From Ignatzschineria indica (GTDB lineage Bacteria > Pseudomonadota > Gammaproteobacteria > Cardiobacteriales > Wohlfahrtiimonadaceae): a DNA stretch of 64,000 bases. Made by a program: the position numbers and the translations under genes. The DNA lies in contig NZ_QEWR01000002.1 in the NCBI RefSeq assembly GCF_003121925.1, positions 124,001 through 188,000 of the forward strand. Reading direction: 5' to 3'. The notes under the pieces are model-generated. The model searched no databases. It saw only the letters and a list, made by a program, of their open reading frames with translations, and was not told where the DNA came from. This document shows, piece after piece, positions 43,492 through 54,277 of the stretch. Position 1 is the first letter of the stretch; the number at the start of each line of letters is the position of its first letter.

Positions 43492-44694
43492 CTAACGAAG
43501 CTTCATAAGATCGATCTCGCTATTTTGCAGTTGCTCGGGATCAAGGGGCGCCCCTTTTCTAAACCAGAAGCGTCCAACACCAATTGCTTTAGGCTCATTG
43601 AAGGCAACAATAGAGCGAACTTTCTGATCTTTATCGAGATGGATAAAGCATTTTTTATCGCCATCTTCTCGAATAACGAGTTGATTCTCTTCTTCAATTG
43701 GCAAGCCCATAATTTGAATATTGTGATGATACTGATCTGACCAGATCCAGGGAACCTCTTGATATGGTTCATCTTTCTGCCCAATAATAGCTTTTGCGAC
43801 TTTTTCTGCTTGTTGCTGTGCATGCGCCCAAGATTGTGTTGTAAAGCCGATAAGAGGGTGGATTGCCGCATCGCCGGCAGCATAGATATCGGGATCAGAG
43901 CTTTGCCCATAATGATCTACTACAATTCCCCCTTTTACTTCGAGTCCTGCAGCAACAGCAAGCTCTGTTGCAATCTCTGCTCCTGCACCGATCAGTAAGA
44001 TATCAGCTTCTATTGTGATATCGCCACTTTGAATTTGTAAGATGCCATCGCTCTCTTCTGTGATCTCGATCTCTTTGGCATTAAGAATAATAGTAGTCCC
44101 TTCTGCTTCATGGAGCGTCAGTAGATGGGCAGAGACTTCAGGAGAAACACTGCGACTGCAGAGGCGATCTTCACGTTCAAAAAGAGTGACGTCTAATCCG
44201 AGCTTATTAGCTGTTGCGGCAACTTCTAATCCGATCCAGCCTCCACCAATAATGGTAAGTCTCTTTCCATCAGTTAATCTCTCTTTGAGTTTCAGCGCAT
44301 CTTCCACTGTTCTAAGAGTATAGCTATTTTTAAAAGTGAGCCATTGAGCATTAGGAACTCTAGGACGGCTCCCGGTTGCGATGATTAACTTATCATAGGG
44401 GAGAGTAGTGCCTTGATCGGTTTTGACAACTTTTGCTTGACGATCGATCTCAGTTGCACGCATCGGTTTATGCCACTCAATATTGAGTTTGTCGATACTC
44501 TCTTGATCGAAAAAGTAGAGTTTATCTAATGTCTCTTCGCCACTAAGAATTCCTTTTGAAAGAGGAGGGCGTTCATAGAAAATACGATCCTCATCGGAGA
44601 TAATCGCTAATTTCCCCTCATAGCCTTCTTTTCTTAGAGTCGAGGCCGCAAAAGCAGCCGCTTGACCGCCACCGATAATAACAATTGAATCCAT
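43492..44694 (-). CDS. Ferredoxin-NAD reductase of the ring-hydroxylating dioxygenase
   Basis: A 400-residue FAD enzyme, the same length as E. coli HcaD, that passes electrons from NADH to the Rieske ferredoxin. The FAD motif IIGGGQAAAF is at 6-15, ERPPLSKG at 41-48, ATGSRPRVP at 106-114, and the NAD-binding IIGGGWIGLEVA at 148-159. It lies on the opposite strand, past the terminator of the main operon, but a copy of the same operator (44935-44950) stands at its promoter. The C-terminal domain suits BphA4/HcaD proteins rather than glutathione reductases. Confidence 0.92.
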   Translation of the reverse strand: MDSIVIIGGGQAAAFAASTLRKEGYEGKLAIISDEDRIFYERPPLSKGILSGEETLDKLYFFDQESIDKLNIEWHKPMRATEIDRQAKVVKTDQGTTLPYDKLIIATGSRPRVPNAQWLTFKNSYTLRTVEDALKLKERLTDGKRLTIIGGGWIGLEVAATANKLGLDVTLFEREDRLCSRSVSPEVSAHLLTLHEAEGTTIILNAKEIEITEESDGILQIQSGDITIEADILLIGAGAEIATELAVAAGLEVKGGIVVDHYGQSSDPDIYAAGDAAIHPLIGFTTQSWAHAQQQAEKVAKAIIGQKDEPYQEVPWIWSDQYHHNIQIMGLPIEEENQLVIREDGDKKCFIHLDKDQKVRSIVAFNEPKAIGVGRFWFRKGAPLDPEQLQNSEIDLMKLR

Positions 44695-44784
44695 TATAAC
44701 TCCCTTTATAATTCCTTATAGTTATTGGTATTTAAGCCGATATTGATAATCTTTACATGAAATCTCTAAGCTAACTCTGAGTTA

Positions 44785-44895
44785 GTCAGTTAATAAGTTA
44801 ATGATCTAATGAGCTAGTTAATTAACTCATTCAATTTTAAAATTAGCTTATAAGTTAACTTAGAAATTAGATAGATAAAAAATAGTAAGAGCCAC
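44785..44895. repeat. Degenerate TTAGTTAA/AGTTAAT repeat tract
   Basis: The leader of the reductase gene is filled with variants of AGTTAATGA, AGTTAATTAACT and AAGTTAACTT. It has no coding content. Confidence 0.5.
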
Positions 44896-44934
44896 TAATA
44901 GTTAATGGGTTTAATGAGTGGCTAATTGAATAAA

Positions 44935-44950
44935 CATACATGTCTGTATG
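44935..44950. promoter_or_regulatory. Operator 3 at the ferredoxin reductase promoter
   Basis: CATACA-TGTC-TGTATG, a perfect inverted repeat with the same arms as operator 2, extended by AAA/TTT outside. It lies four bases after the predicted -10 box on the minus strand. Confidence 0.75.
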
Positions 44951-44954
44951 TTTA

Positions 44955-44983
44955 ACTATATAGGAGTCAGATAAGATGATCAA
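44955..44983 (-). promoter_or_regulatory. Predicted promoter of the ferredoxin reductase gene
   Basis: On the minus strand TTGATC (44983-44978) is followed after 17 bases by TATAGT (44960-44955). The leader to the start codon at 44694 is about 240 bases. Confidence 0.5.
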
Positions 44984-45093
44984 GAGAACAAAATATGCGA
45001 TATAAGGATCTTCAGGCCCTCTAATAATCATTAAGATATGGGCGTTATCATCGACTGGGTGGGTCTACTCATAAAAGAGGTAGTAAGATCAAT

Positions 45094-45123
45094 AAAAAAC
45101 CTCAAGAATCACTTCTTGAGGTT
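45094..45123 (-). terminator. Rho-independent terminator of nadC
   Basis: AACCTCAAGAA (45098-45108) and TTCTTGAGGTT (45113-45123) form an 11-bp stem with a 4-base loop; on the minus strand T residues follow (A-run at 45094-45099). Confidence 0.88.
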
Positions 45124-45160
45124 CAACTATTTAGACCTTCTCTCTATCTCTTTTCTTATC

Positions 45161-46015
45161 TTATAGTGTGTAATCGAGGCCTATATCGAGCGATTTTACA
45201 CTATGGGTAATCCAACCCATGGCAATAAAATCGACACCTGTCTGTGCAACTTCTAAGACATTGTGAGGAGAGATCCCGCCGGAAGCTTCTGTCTGGCAGA
45301 TGCCTTTTGCTAATTTGACAGCTTCTCGTAATTCATTGGGCTTCATATTATCGAGTAATACGAGATTAACCCCCTCTTTGAGGGCAAGTTCTAACTGCTC
45401 TAAAGTATCGACTTCAACTTCTACCGGAATGAGATGGCCGGCAAAAGCTTTTGCACGTTGGATTGCAGTTGTAATATCACCGGCAATGGCAATATGGTTA
45501 TCTTTGATTAAGATTGCATCGTCAAGCCCCATACGATGATTGCGTCCGCCACCGGCGCGTACAGCATATTTTTGTAATATCCGTAATCCTGGAATGGTTT
45601 TACGGGTACAGGTGATCTCAACAGGGTAATCGGCAACGATCTCTTTAATAGTGGCAACCTCTGTGGCAATTCCACTTAGATGAGTTAAAAAATTGAGAGC
45701 AGTGCGTTCAGCTGTGAGTAATGCGCGTGCATTTCCTGCAACTTCGGCTAAGAGAGTGCCGGCGGCAATTTTTTCCCCATCATCGATTTTGGCACTAAAA
45801 GAGATCGAAGGGTCAATCTCTTGAAAAGCTAATCGGGCAAGATCCATGCCGGCAATAACACCTGGCTCTCTTGCTACGATCGCTAATTGACTTGATCGAT
45901 CTGCTTCAATCAATGCAGCGCTCGTAAGATCGCCTCTACGACCTAAATCTTCTTCTAGGGCCTGTTGAACAAAAGGGCGTAGTAATGGGGTGGGAAGGGC
46001 GGCAAGCGATGTCAT
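45161..46015 (-). CDS. nadC: Quinolinate phosphoribosyltransferase (decarboxylating)
   Basis: Joins quinolinate and PRPP to give nicotinate mononucleotide in de novo NAD synthesis. The 284-residue protein (E. coli 297) shows EEDLGRRGDLTS near 17-28, CTRKTIPGLR (about 135-144), YAVRAGGGRNHRMGLDDAILIKDNH (about 149-173) and VEVEVDTLEQ. It is divergent from nadA with palindromic operator-like sites between them. nadB is absent from the cluster. Confidence 0.95.
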   Translation of the reverse strand: MTSLAALPTPLLRPFVQQALEEDLGRRGDLTSAALIEADRSSQLAIVAREPGVIAGMDLARLAFQEIDPSISFSAKIDDGEKIAAGTLLAEVAGNARALLTAERTALNFLTHLSGIATEVATIKEIVADYPVEITCTRKTIPGLRILQKYAVRAGGGRNHRMGLDDAILIKDNHIAIAGDITTAIQRAKAFAGHLIPVEVEVDTLEQLELALKEGVNLVLLDNMKPNELREAVKLAKGICQTEASGGISPHNVLEVAQTGVDFIAMGWITHSVKSLDIGLDYTL

Positions 46016-46093
46016 AAGAACTCCTCATTCCAATTTCTTTATTCAAATCTATATTTCAAATTGATGCTTTTGATGCTCAGTTTATTAATATTA

Positions 46094-46110
46094 ATGCTCA
46101 ATATGAGCAT
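46094..46110. promoter_or_regulatory. NAD-regulon operator candidate 1 (nadC side)
   Basis: ATGCTCA-ATA-TGAGCAT, a perfect inverted repeat with 7-bp arms, 79 bases upstream of the nadC start. A further half site, ATGCTCA, lies at 46073-46079. Confidence 0.7.
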
Positions 46111-46286
46111 ATCGATTAAATTTAAGAATCTCAATCTTTATTTTCATGAGTCGTAGTGAATGATAGATATACATGTGGGGATTTCAGTGCGCGATGAGCG
46201 AATTAATTACCCTAAATAGGGGGATAAGTTTTTCTTTATAGCGTAATAATTTATAAAAAAGCTTGTTCTTCCGCAAAATTCGATAT

Positions 46287-46303
46287 ATGCTCAAAATGAG
46301 TAT
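46287..46303. promoter_or_regulatory. NAD-regulon operator candidate 2 (nadA side)
   Basis: ATGCTCA-AAA-TGAGTAT, same arms and spacer as candidate 1 with one mismatch. A weaker third copy, TTGCTAA-AAA-TGAGCCA, lies at 46347-46363 nearer to nadA. Confidence 0.65.
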
Positions 46304-46424
46304 ATACCTCCATGGTGTTCAATTATTTATTAAATCACAATATATATTGCTAAAAATGAGCCACTGAGGGGGTAACGATTCAAAAAAGAAGTTTAAGGAA
46401 TGTGATAGAGGAAGGATGATTGCC

Positions 46425-47561
46425 ATGAATCAGGAAGTAACAAAATGGGTCGACTATATTCAACCGACTAAAGCTGGATCGGTTAAAATTTACCAAGCAG
46501 AAGCAAAAGTGCCGGTCGCACTCACTTCAGAAGAAGAGGAGAAGGTGATTGCGGAATTAAAAGCGCTTCTTAAAGCGGAAGATGCCGTGTTGGTGGCGCA
46601 TTACTACACCGATCCTCGTATTCAAGCATTGGCTGAGGAGACGGGAGGTTGTGTAGCTGACTCGCTTGAGATGGCCCGTTTTGGGCGGGATGCAAAAGCG
46701 CAGACGTTAGTCGTTGCGGGGGTTCGCTTTATGGGAGAAACTGCAAAGATTTTAAGCCCCGAAAAACGTGTTTTAATGGCGGATCTAGATGCAACTTGCT
46801 CTTTAGATCTGGGCTGTCCAGAAGAGGAGTTCTCCCAATTTTGTGATCAATATTCTGATCGAACGGTTGTGGTTTACGCTAATACAAGTGCCAAGGTAAA
46901 GGCTCGAGCAGATTGGGTTGTCACCTCAGCTATTGGGCTCGATATTGTCAGAGAATTAGATCGTGCGGGTGAAAAGATCATCTGGGGTCCTGATAAGCAT
47001 CTTGGACACTATATTCAAGAGCAGACCGGCGCAGATATGATTTTATGGCAGGGAAGCTGTATTGTTCATGATGAATTTAAAGCGGATAGTTTAGCGCTCT
47101 TTCGTAAAGAGCATCCTGATGCCGCAGTTTTAGCTCATCCAGAATCGCCGGCATCCGTATTGGCGCAAGCAGATGTGATCGGCTCAACCTCCCAATTGAT
47201 TAAGGCAGCACAAGCTTCAACCAGTGAACGCTTTATTGTAGCGACCGATCGGGGCATTTTCTACAAGATGCAACAGGCGGTTCCCCATAAGGAGCTACTC
47301 ATTGCACCTACTGCGGGAGAGAGTGCTACCTGTAAGAGTTGTGCGATGTGTCCTTGGATGGCGATGAACTCACTGGCAAAGTTACGAGATGCCTTGAAAT
47401 TAGGTAGTAATGAGATCAAAGTGGATGAGGCAATCAGAGTCGGTGCGGTTAAAAGCCTTAATCGAATGCTCGATTTTTCTGAAAAGATGAGTGTAAACGT
47501 GCAGGCTTCCGGCGATCTGCTTCAGGATCAGAGGCTCTTTCAACATGTAGGGCCGGCATAA
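46425..47561 (+). CDS. nadA: Quinolinate synthase
   Basis: The [4Fe-4S] enzyme condenses iminoaspartate with dihydroxyacetone phosphate to quinolinate. The three cluster cysteines are in [22 protein letters not shown] and the SCAMCPWM region; the HYYTDPRIQ and [14 protein letters not shown] motifs near the N-terminus are typical. ATG 46425 has GAGGAAGG at nine bases; an in-frame ATG at 46416 gives 381 residues. It is longer than the E. coli protein (347), with an N-terminal extension of about 30 residues. It is divergent from nadC and converges on the regulator gene. Confidence 0.94.
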   Translation: MNQEVTKWVDYIQPTKAGSVKIYQAEAKVPVALTSEEEEKVIAELKALLKAEDAVLVAHYYTDPRIQALAEETGGCVADSLEMARFGRDAKAQTLVVAGVRFMGETAKILSPEKRVLMADLDATCSLDLGCPEEEFSQFCDQYSDRTVVVYANTSAKVKARADWVVTSAIGLDIVRELDRAGEKIIWGPDKHLGHYIQEQTGADMILWQGSCIVHDEFKADSLALFRKEHPDAAVLAHPESPASVLAQADVIGSTSQLIKAAQASTSERFIVATDRGIFYKMQQAVPHKELLIAPTAGESATCKSCAMCPWMAMNSLAKLRDALKLGSNEIKVDEAIRVGAVKSLNRMLDFSEKMSVNVQASGDLLQDQRLFQHVGPA

Positions 47562-47679
47562 GCAGCAGTTAGATTCGGCGAGAGTGAGTAAACTATTGTC
47601 GCCTAGGTATTATGGTTATAGATCTAATCAGATACCAAGAGGGCCTTAGCAGGAGATTCATGGGATATTAAATAAGATA

Positions 47680-48630
47680 TTAACGAGAGATAGGGAGTTT
47701 ACTGCCGGAGAGGGAGCGTTCTAAAAGAACATCATCTCTAAATTGGTAGAGTCTAGCGGGTCTTCCAGGGCCGCTCTGATCGAGCTCTCCTGTCTCTTCG
47801 ATCAATTCTTGTTGCGTGATAAAGCGGCGAAAGTTCTGTTTGTGAAGCGTTACACCACCGAGTGCCTCAATACTCTGCTGTAATTGTAGGAGTGTAAAAG
47901 TGGGGGGCATCAATTCAAAAATTACCGGTCGATACTTGATCTTTGCTCGTAGACGCGCCATAGCAGAGGCTAAAACGCGGCGATGATCATGAGCCATCCA
48001 TTGACCTATAATCTCTTTAGGTAGGAGTGCAACATCAGCACCTGCTTCCGGTAGAATACCCACTTCGTAGAGTAATTCATAACGCTGCAGGGCATACTCT
48101 TCATTCCACGTAAAAGGCGCAATTCCCCAACAGAGTTTGACTCGCTGTTCACGTGCTTTCTGTTCTGCAACGGTATTACCGGCATTGATCCAATGACGAA
48201 AAATGGGGTAGAAGGTCTCTTCAATAAATTGAGGAGGCGTTTCGCGATGATCTTCCCAAGGAAGGTATTGATACCAGTTGCACCATATTGCGCTATTGTC
48301 GCCGATCTTTTTCTCTTCATCAGCTTCCTCTCGGACTAATCCAAGATAACTAATATAGATCACATAGTGGCCAGAAGAGGTTTTACGATTGGTATCTACA
48401 AAGGTATAGAGTTGCTCAACATATCCTAAAGGTCGACCTGTCTGCGTTTCTACCCATTGCCGGACTCCCGCTTGCAATGAGCGATGAATCGGTGTCAGTG
48501 GCCCATTGGGGAGTAACTTTCCAGCATCGACGGTCAACACCTTTGCTTCCGATTGTGTCACAGAGATTAAGACTGCTGCGAGTTCTGTCGTTCCTTCTTT
48601 GGGTCTCTGATTTAATTGGGTCATAGGCAA
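47680..48630 (-). CDS. nadQ: NadQ-like regulator of NAD synthesis (Nudix-type domain plus winged helix)
   Basis: The 316-residue protein has an N-terminal domain related to Nudix folds (segments VETQTGRPLGYVEQLYTFVD at 60-79 and WCNWYQYLPWEDHR) and a C-terminal winged helix (about 250-305: FTLLQLQQSIEALGG, LHKQNFRRFI, GPGRPARLYQF). It has no intact Nudix catalytic box, so it is a sensor or regulator rather than a hydrolase. Its length and these segments fit COG4111/NadQ, described as the NAD regulator of alphaproteobacteria, better than the shorter NrtR. It lies next to nadA/nadC and the paired palindromes, which are its likely targets. Confidence 0.78.
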   Translation of the reverse strand: MPMTQLNQRPKEGTTELAAVLISVTQSEAKVLTVDAGKLLPNGPLTPIHRSLQAGVRQWVETQTGRPLGYVEQLYTFVDTNRKTSSGHYVIYISYLGLVREEADEEKKIGDNSAIWCNWYQYLPWEDHRETPPQFIEETFYPIFRHWINAGNTVAEQKAREQRVKLCWGIAPFTWNEEYALQRYELLYEVGILPEAGADVALLPKEIIGQWMAHDHRRVLASAMARLRAKIKYRPVIFELMPPTFTLLQLQQSIEALGGVTLHKQNFRRFITQQELIEETGELDQSGPGRPARLYQFRDDVLLERSLSGSKLPISR

Positions 48631-49124
48631 ATTTTATCTCAAATATAGGGGGTAGTGTCTCGCTGATTGGCGGATCACTGTGTGATCTCTTTTGAGGAGG
48701 TATTGTACCTCAATTTTAGGATAAGAGCGGGGTAATCTCCATTCAGATCTATGTTTCTTGATCTCTATTCTCACCTACTTCAATTCTCTCTTCGTTGCTA
48801 TAAATGCAAATCTGTAATCCATAATTTGCACTATGCAGTCCTCAAAAATATCGCTAGTCTGTTTTCTAAGAGGAGAAAGAGATCTTTTCTTCAGTGAAAG
48901 AGAAGGTCAATGATTACTAATCAAATATGGTTAATATGAATAATAACAATATATGGTAATGCATAACGTTATACAACAATATATAACTGTAAATAACAAC
49001 AAGTGACAATAAGTGGCAATAAGTAACCATATGCAACTACATACAACCATATGTAACGATATGCATCGATATAGACCGATATAGATCGATATAACAATAA
49101 GATAGAAGTATCAAAGGATAAGTG
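48631..49124. other. Intergenic region between nadQ and the PrpD-family gene
   Basis: About 490 bases. It contains a palindrome GATCAC-TGT-GTGATC (48673-48687) near nadQ and, at 48950-49095, a long run of degenerate units such as AACAATAAGTGGC, ATATGCAACTACATACAACC and GATATAGACC. No gene is supported. Confidence 0.5.
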
Positions 49125-50582
49125 ATGATGGAGAGAAGTGAAGAGCAGAAACAGACAATAGCGCCCGATTATCCAGAGGTATCACAACATACGCTACGTT
49201 TAGCAAAATATCTGGTAGAAACAGAGTATCAAGATCTCCCAAGTTACGTTATCGAGGGGATGAAAGCTTTAACATTAGATTGGTTAGGATCGGCATTGGC
49301 AGGAAAAGAGTTTTATCCCAGTGATCTTTTTCGGCAATATGCAGCAATGATGGGCCCCTCTCAAGGATCGAGTACTATTTTCAATTCAAAAGATACTTCA
49401 GATAATCAGTTAAGCGCGGGAAGTAGCCCCTATTTTGCGGCACTTGTTAATGGCGCTTGTGGTCATCTTTTAGAGCAAGATGATCTGCATAATAGCTCTG
49501 TTTTTCATCCCGCCACTGTCGTTTTTCCGGCACTTCTTGCTGCAAGTGAAGATCTTAATGCATCGGGTGAGGCATTTTTATTAGCCGCCACAATGGGGTA
49601 TGAGGCAGGCATTCGAATAGGGGAGTTTTTAGGAAGATCTCACTATCGTGTTTTTCATACAACATCAACGGTCGGGTCGATTTCTGCAGCGATCGCGGTG
49701 GGTAAGTTGATGAATTTTAATCTTGAAGAGATGCTCAATCTAATAGGTAATGCTGCGACTCAATCTGCCGGCATTTGGGCCTTTCTTGAAGATGCCGCTG
49801 ACTCAAAGCAGCTGCATACAGCAAAGGCGAATGCTAATGGATTGCTGGCAGCCTATATGACAAAGATGGGACTCAAAGGGGCAAAGAATAGTTTAGAAGG
49901 GGTGCAAGGGCTTGCTGCTGGAATGTCAGAAGAGAGTAATCCTAGCGCATTAAGTGACGGATTAGGAGTAAGGTGGGCTGCCATTGAAACTTCATTTAAA
50001 TATCACGCTTCATGTCGCCATACCCATCCTGCCGGAGATGCCTTGCTACAACTCTTAAATGATGAAGGGCTCTCTTATCACGATATCGTTAAAGTTGAGG
50101 CCTTTGTTCATCAAGCTGCAATTGATGTTTTAGGGGCAGTGACTGAACCACAAAGTATCCATCAAGCTAAATTTTCTATGGGGAGTGTACTAGGATTATT
50201 AGCGGTACATGGGCGAGCAGGGCTCTTTGAGTTTGATCAATATAGTTTAACAGATCGAGATGTTATCGCTTTTCGTCAAAAGGTCTCAATGGTGCTAGAT
50301 CCTGATATTGATGCTGCCTATCCCAAAGAGTGGCGTGGAAGGGTGGAAGTAGAGACGAAGGAGGGTCGACGCTATCAATCTATGTTGCGTTACCCTAAAG
50401 GTGATCCAGAAAACCCATTAACCCAGCTTGAATTAGAAGAGAAATTTCAAAGACTTCTCCATTTTTCAGGAGATCAGCATCTTTTAAGGCAATCAAAGGC
50501 ATTAATGGCAATGGTTTGGAATTTGGAAGAGCTCGAGACAATGAGGAGGTTAACAGAGTTGATCGATCTCAGTGAAGAATAG
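49125..50582 (+). CDS. MmgE/PrpD family protein
   Basis: A 485-residue protein of the family that includes 2-methylcitrate dehydratase (PrpD) and cis-aconitate decarboxylase. Visible landmarks are LTLDWLGSALAG (about 49-60), LVNGACGHLLEQDDLHNSSVFHPATVVFPALLA (about 107-139, family active-site loop) and SFKYHASCRHTHPAGDAL near 290-307. Neither prpB nor prpC is nearby, so it is not part of a methylcitrate cycle; beside TRAP and tartrate-dehydratase genes it probably acts on a tricarboxylate-like acid. The start is the ATG at 49125 (AAGGA six bases before); 49122 and 49128 are alternatives. Confidence 0.85.
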   Translation: MMERSEEQKQTIAPDYPEVSQHTLRLAKYLVETEYQDLPSYVIEGMKALTLDWLGSALAGKEFYPSDLFRQYAAMMGPSQGSSTIFNSKDTSDNQLSAGSSPYFAALVNGACGHLLEQDDLHNSSVFHPATVVFPALLAASEDLNASGEAFLLAATMGYEAGIRIGEFLGRSHYRVFHTTSTVGSISAAIAVGKLMNFNLEEMLNLIGNAATQSAGIWAFLEDAADSKQLHTAKANANGLLAAYMTKMGLKGAKNSLEGVQGLAAGMSEESNPSALSDGLGVRWAAIETSFKYHASCRHTHPAGDALLQLLNDEGLSYHDIVKVEAFVHQAAIDVLGAVTEPQSIHQAKFSMGSVLGLLAVHGRAGLFEFDQYSLTDRDVIAFRQKVSMVLDPDIDAAYPKEWRGRVEVETKEGRRYQSMLRYPKGDPENPLTQLELEEKFQRLLHFSGDQHLLRQSKALMAMVWNLEELETMRRLTELIDLSEE

Positions 50583-51976
<1,394 letters not shown>

Positions 51977-51998
51977 TAGTAAGTCACTCTATTTACAG

Positions 51999-52035
51999 GG
52001 CTATAAGGACTATAAGGGTTATAAGGATTATCAGT
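51999..52035. repeat. Degenerate 9-bp tandem repeat after dctP copy 1
   Basis: GGCTATAA, GGACTATAA, GGGTTATAA and GGATTATCA follow each other shortly after the stop codon. Confidence 0.65.
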
Positions 52036-52468
52036 GCAGCGACATAAGAGGTAATCTCCTCAATAATGCCTCTAATCTTTTTTGAGTACCTAAAGGAGAT
52101 AACGGGGGAAATGAATAAGGGCTATAAGAGATCAAAAAGATGGTTAAACCTAAGTATTGATTATTAAAGATCTATTATCAGTTGAATGATCAATGCTTCT
52201 TAGCTTTTTAACTCAATCTTTTCTATAAGATTCTGTTATGGGTGCGGAAGAAGGGGGTAGCTGATAATGGCATCGTGAGTTTCTCTTATAGCCCTTCTAT
52301 TACTTTGATTGAGCGAGTTTTTAGAGGATAAAGGGAGTAGATGGGGATAGTTATTGTAATGATTAATCAAGAGTAGATAGGTCAGGTTTGAATCTATCAA
52401 TTTCGTACAAACAAGATTGAATACGTGAACTAAAAACATGAATTGGAAAGAGCAGAGGGAGAGAGAAG
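52036..52468. other. Spacer between dctP copy 1 and the SdhA-like gene
   Basis: About 430 bases without a supportable gene; sdhC, sdhD and sdhB are not here. A minus-strand frame of 108 codons that starts inside the next gene lacks a ribosome binding site and coding character. Confidence 0.45.
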
Positions 52469-54268
52469 ATGGGGCGGTATAGCTATAAAGATTACCAAAT
52501 TGTTGAGCACCAATATGATGTTGTCGTTGTCGGCGCCGGTGGAGCGGGTTTACGCGCGACACTAGGTATGGCAGAGAAAGGATTGAAGACCGCCTGTGTC
52601 ACAAAGGTCTTTCCGACGCGATCTCATACTGTTGCCGCACAAGGAGGTGTTTCTGCCGCTTTAGGAAATATGGGCGAAGATGATTGGCGTTACCATATGT
52701 ATGATACGGTTAAAGGCTCCGATTGGTTAGGAGATCAGGATGCTATCGAATATCTCTGCCGGGAGGCGATTCCTGCGATTTTAGAGCTAGAGCATTATGG
52801 TATGCCTTTCTCTCGAACAGAAGATGGCAAAATCTATCAGCGATCATTAGGGGGAATGACGGCACGATATGGAAAAGCGCCGGCACAACGAGCATGTGCT
52901 GCCGCTGATAGAACAGGGCATGCAATGCTCCATACGCTCTACCAGCAATGTTTAAAGCATCAAGCGGAGTTCTTTATTGAATATTTTGCCCTCGATCTTT
53001 TGATGATCGATGGTGAGTGTTGTGGTGTTTTAGCATGGGATCTAACAGAGGGTAAGATTCATGTTTTTCGAGCCAAGATGACAGTATTGGCAACAGGAGG
53101 ATATGGACGGGCTTATTTCTCGGCAACATCAGCACATACCTGCACCGGTGATGGTAACGGCATGGTGGCGCGCGCAGGATTACCATTACAAGATATGGAG
53201 TTTGTTCAATTTCATCCTACCGGCATCTATGGTGCCGGCTGTCTGATCACAGAGGGGGTACGCGGTGAGGGTGGATTTTTAACTAACTCCAAAGGGGAGC
53301 GATTTATGGAGCGATATGCGCCTAATGCCAAGGATTTAGCTTCGCGTGATGTTGTCTCTCGTTCGATGTTGTTAGAGATTCGTGAAGGCAGAGGGGTTGG
53401 CCCCTTAAAGGATCATGTCTATCTCCATTTAGAGCATCTTGGTCCTGAGATTATTTTTGATCGACTTCCGACCATCGCTGAAAGCGCAATGACCTTTGCC
53501 GGCGTAGATGTAACGCGTGAGCCAATCCCTGTGATTCCAACAGTTCACTACAATATGGGGGGGATTCCGACCAATTATCATGGTGAGGTAGTGACGCTTA
53601 AAGATCACAACCCTGACTCTGTGGTGAAAGGATTGATGGCACTTGGTGAAGCGGGATGTGTCTCTGTTCATGGCGCGAATCGCTTAGGTTCAAATTCACT
53701 CTTAGATCTGATCGTTTTTGGCCGTGCTGCTGCAAAGCGTTGCGCGGAGATTATCGATCCTAATAGTGCGACGCCTGAAGTTCCTGAAGCGGTGGTTATC
53801 AATCTTTTAGAAAGGTTTGATCAGATTCGTTTTGCAGATGGCACTATCGCAACGGCGCAGCTTCGCGATAAGATGCAGCGAGCGATGCAGAAAGATGTTG
53901 CTGTCTTTAGAACAGAAGAGACTCTTAAAGAGGGGTATGATTCAATTTTAGAAGCCTATCGCCAATTTAAAGAGATCAAAGTTTATGATCGTAGCCTTAT
54001 TTGGAACTCAGATCTTGTTGAAACCTTGGAGCTTGCCAATCTTTTAGCATGCTCATTAACGACCGTAGCTTCCGCTTATAATCGTCAAGAGTCACGCGGA
54101 GCGCATGCGCGGGAAGATTTTCCAAAGCGAGATGATCAGAGATGGATGAAGCATACATTAGCTTGGGTCGATGAAGCAGGAGAGGTGACAATCGATTATC
54201 GTCCCGTCAGAAACTTTACATTGACAGATGAAGTCTCCTACATACCACCAGAAGAGCGTTCATATTAG
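52469..54268 (+). CDS. Succinate dehydrogenase/fumarate reductase-type flavoprotein (SdhA-like), without partner subunits
   Basis: A 599-residue FAD enzyme. The GAGGAGLRA dinucleotide motif is at 22-30 and His53 in [10 protein letters not shown] is the residue that binds FAD covalently in SdhA. The active-site set is complete: H249 (FHPTG), R294 (SRDVVSR), H360 (HYNMGG) and R405 (GANRLGSNS). E. coli SdhA has 588 residues. The C-terminus is SdhA-like too ([22 protein letters not shown]). No sdhC, sdhD or sdhB lies nearby; instead it sits between TRAP, LysR and tartrate-dehydratase genes. It may work with the housekeeping SdhBCD or as a dedicated dehydrogenase for the imported acid. Confidence 0.88.
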   Translation: MGRYSYKDYQIVEHQYDVVVVGAGGAGLRATLGMAEKGLKTACVTKVFPTRSHTVAAQGGVSAALGNMGEDDWRYHMYDTVKGSDWLGDQDAIEYLCREAIPAILELEHYGMPFSRTEDGKIYQRSLGGMTARYGKAPAQRACAAADRTGHAMLHTLYQQCLKHQAEFFIEYFALDLLMIDGECCGVLAWDLTEGKIHVFRAKMTVLATGGYGRAYFSATSAHTCTGDGNGMVARAGLPLQDMEFVQFHPTGIYGAGCLITEGVRGEGGFLTNSKGERFMERYAPNAKDLASRDVVSRSMLLEIREGRGVGPLKDHVYLHLEHLGPEIIFDRLPTIAESAMTFAGVDVTREPIPVIPTVHYNMGGIPTNYHGEVVTLKDHNPDSVVKGLMALGEAGCVSVHGANRLGSNSLLDLIVFGRAAAKRCAEIIDPNSATPEVPEAVVINLLERFDQIRFADGTIATAQLRDKMQRAMQKDVAVFRTEETLKEGYDSILEAYRQFKEIKVYDRSLIWNSDLVETLELANLLACSLTTVASAYNRQESRGAHAREDFPKRDDQRWMKHTLAWVDEAGEVTIDYRPVRNFTLTDEVSYIPPEERSY

Positions 54269-54277
54269 GAGTGTAGG

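Noticed and set aside
48673-48687. GATCAC-TGT-GTGATC palindrome as a definite operator
   Set aside because: It is a single 15-bp palindrome without a second copy or a clear promoter beside it, so chance is not excluded.
49125-50582. prpD of the methylcitrate cycle
   Set aside because: No prpB, prpC or acnD lies nearby, and the neighbours point to another carboxylate pathway; only the family name is kept.
52236-52562. 108-codon minus-strand frame before the SdhA-like gene
   Set aside because: It begins inside the SdhA-like coding sequence, with no ribosome binding site and low-complexity Leu/His/Asn content.
52469-54268. The SdhA-like protein as a substitute for NadB next to nadA/nadC
   Set aside because: NadB is related to SdhA, but this protein has SdhA-specific covalent FAD histidine and C-terminus and belongs to the TRAP cluster by position.
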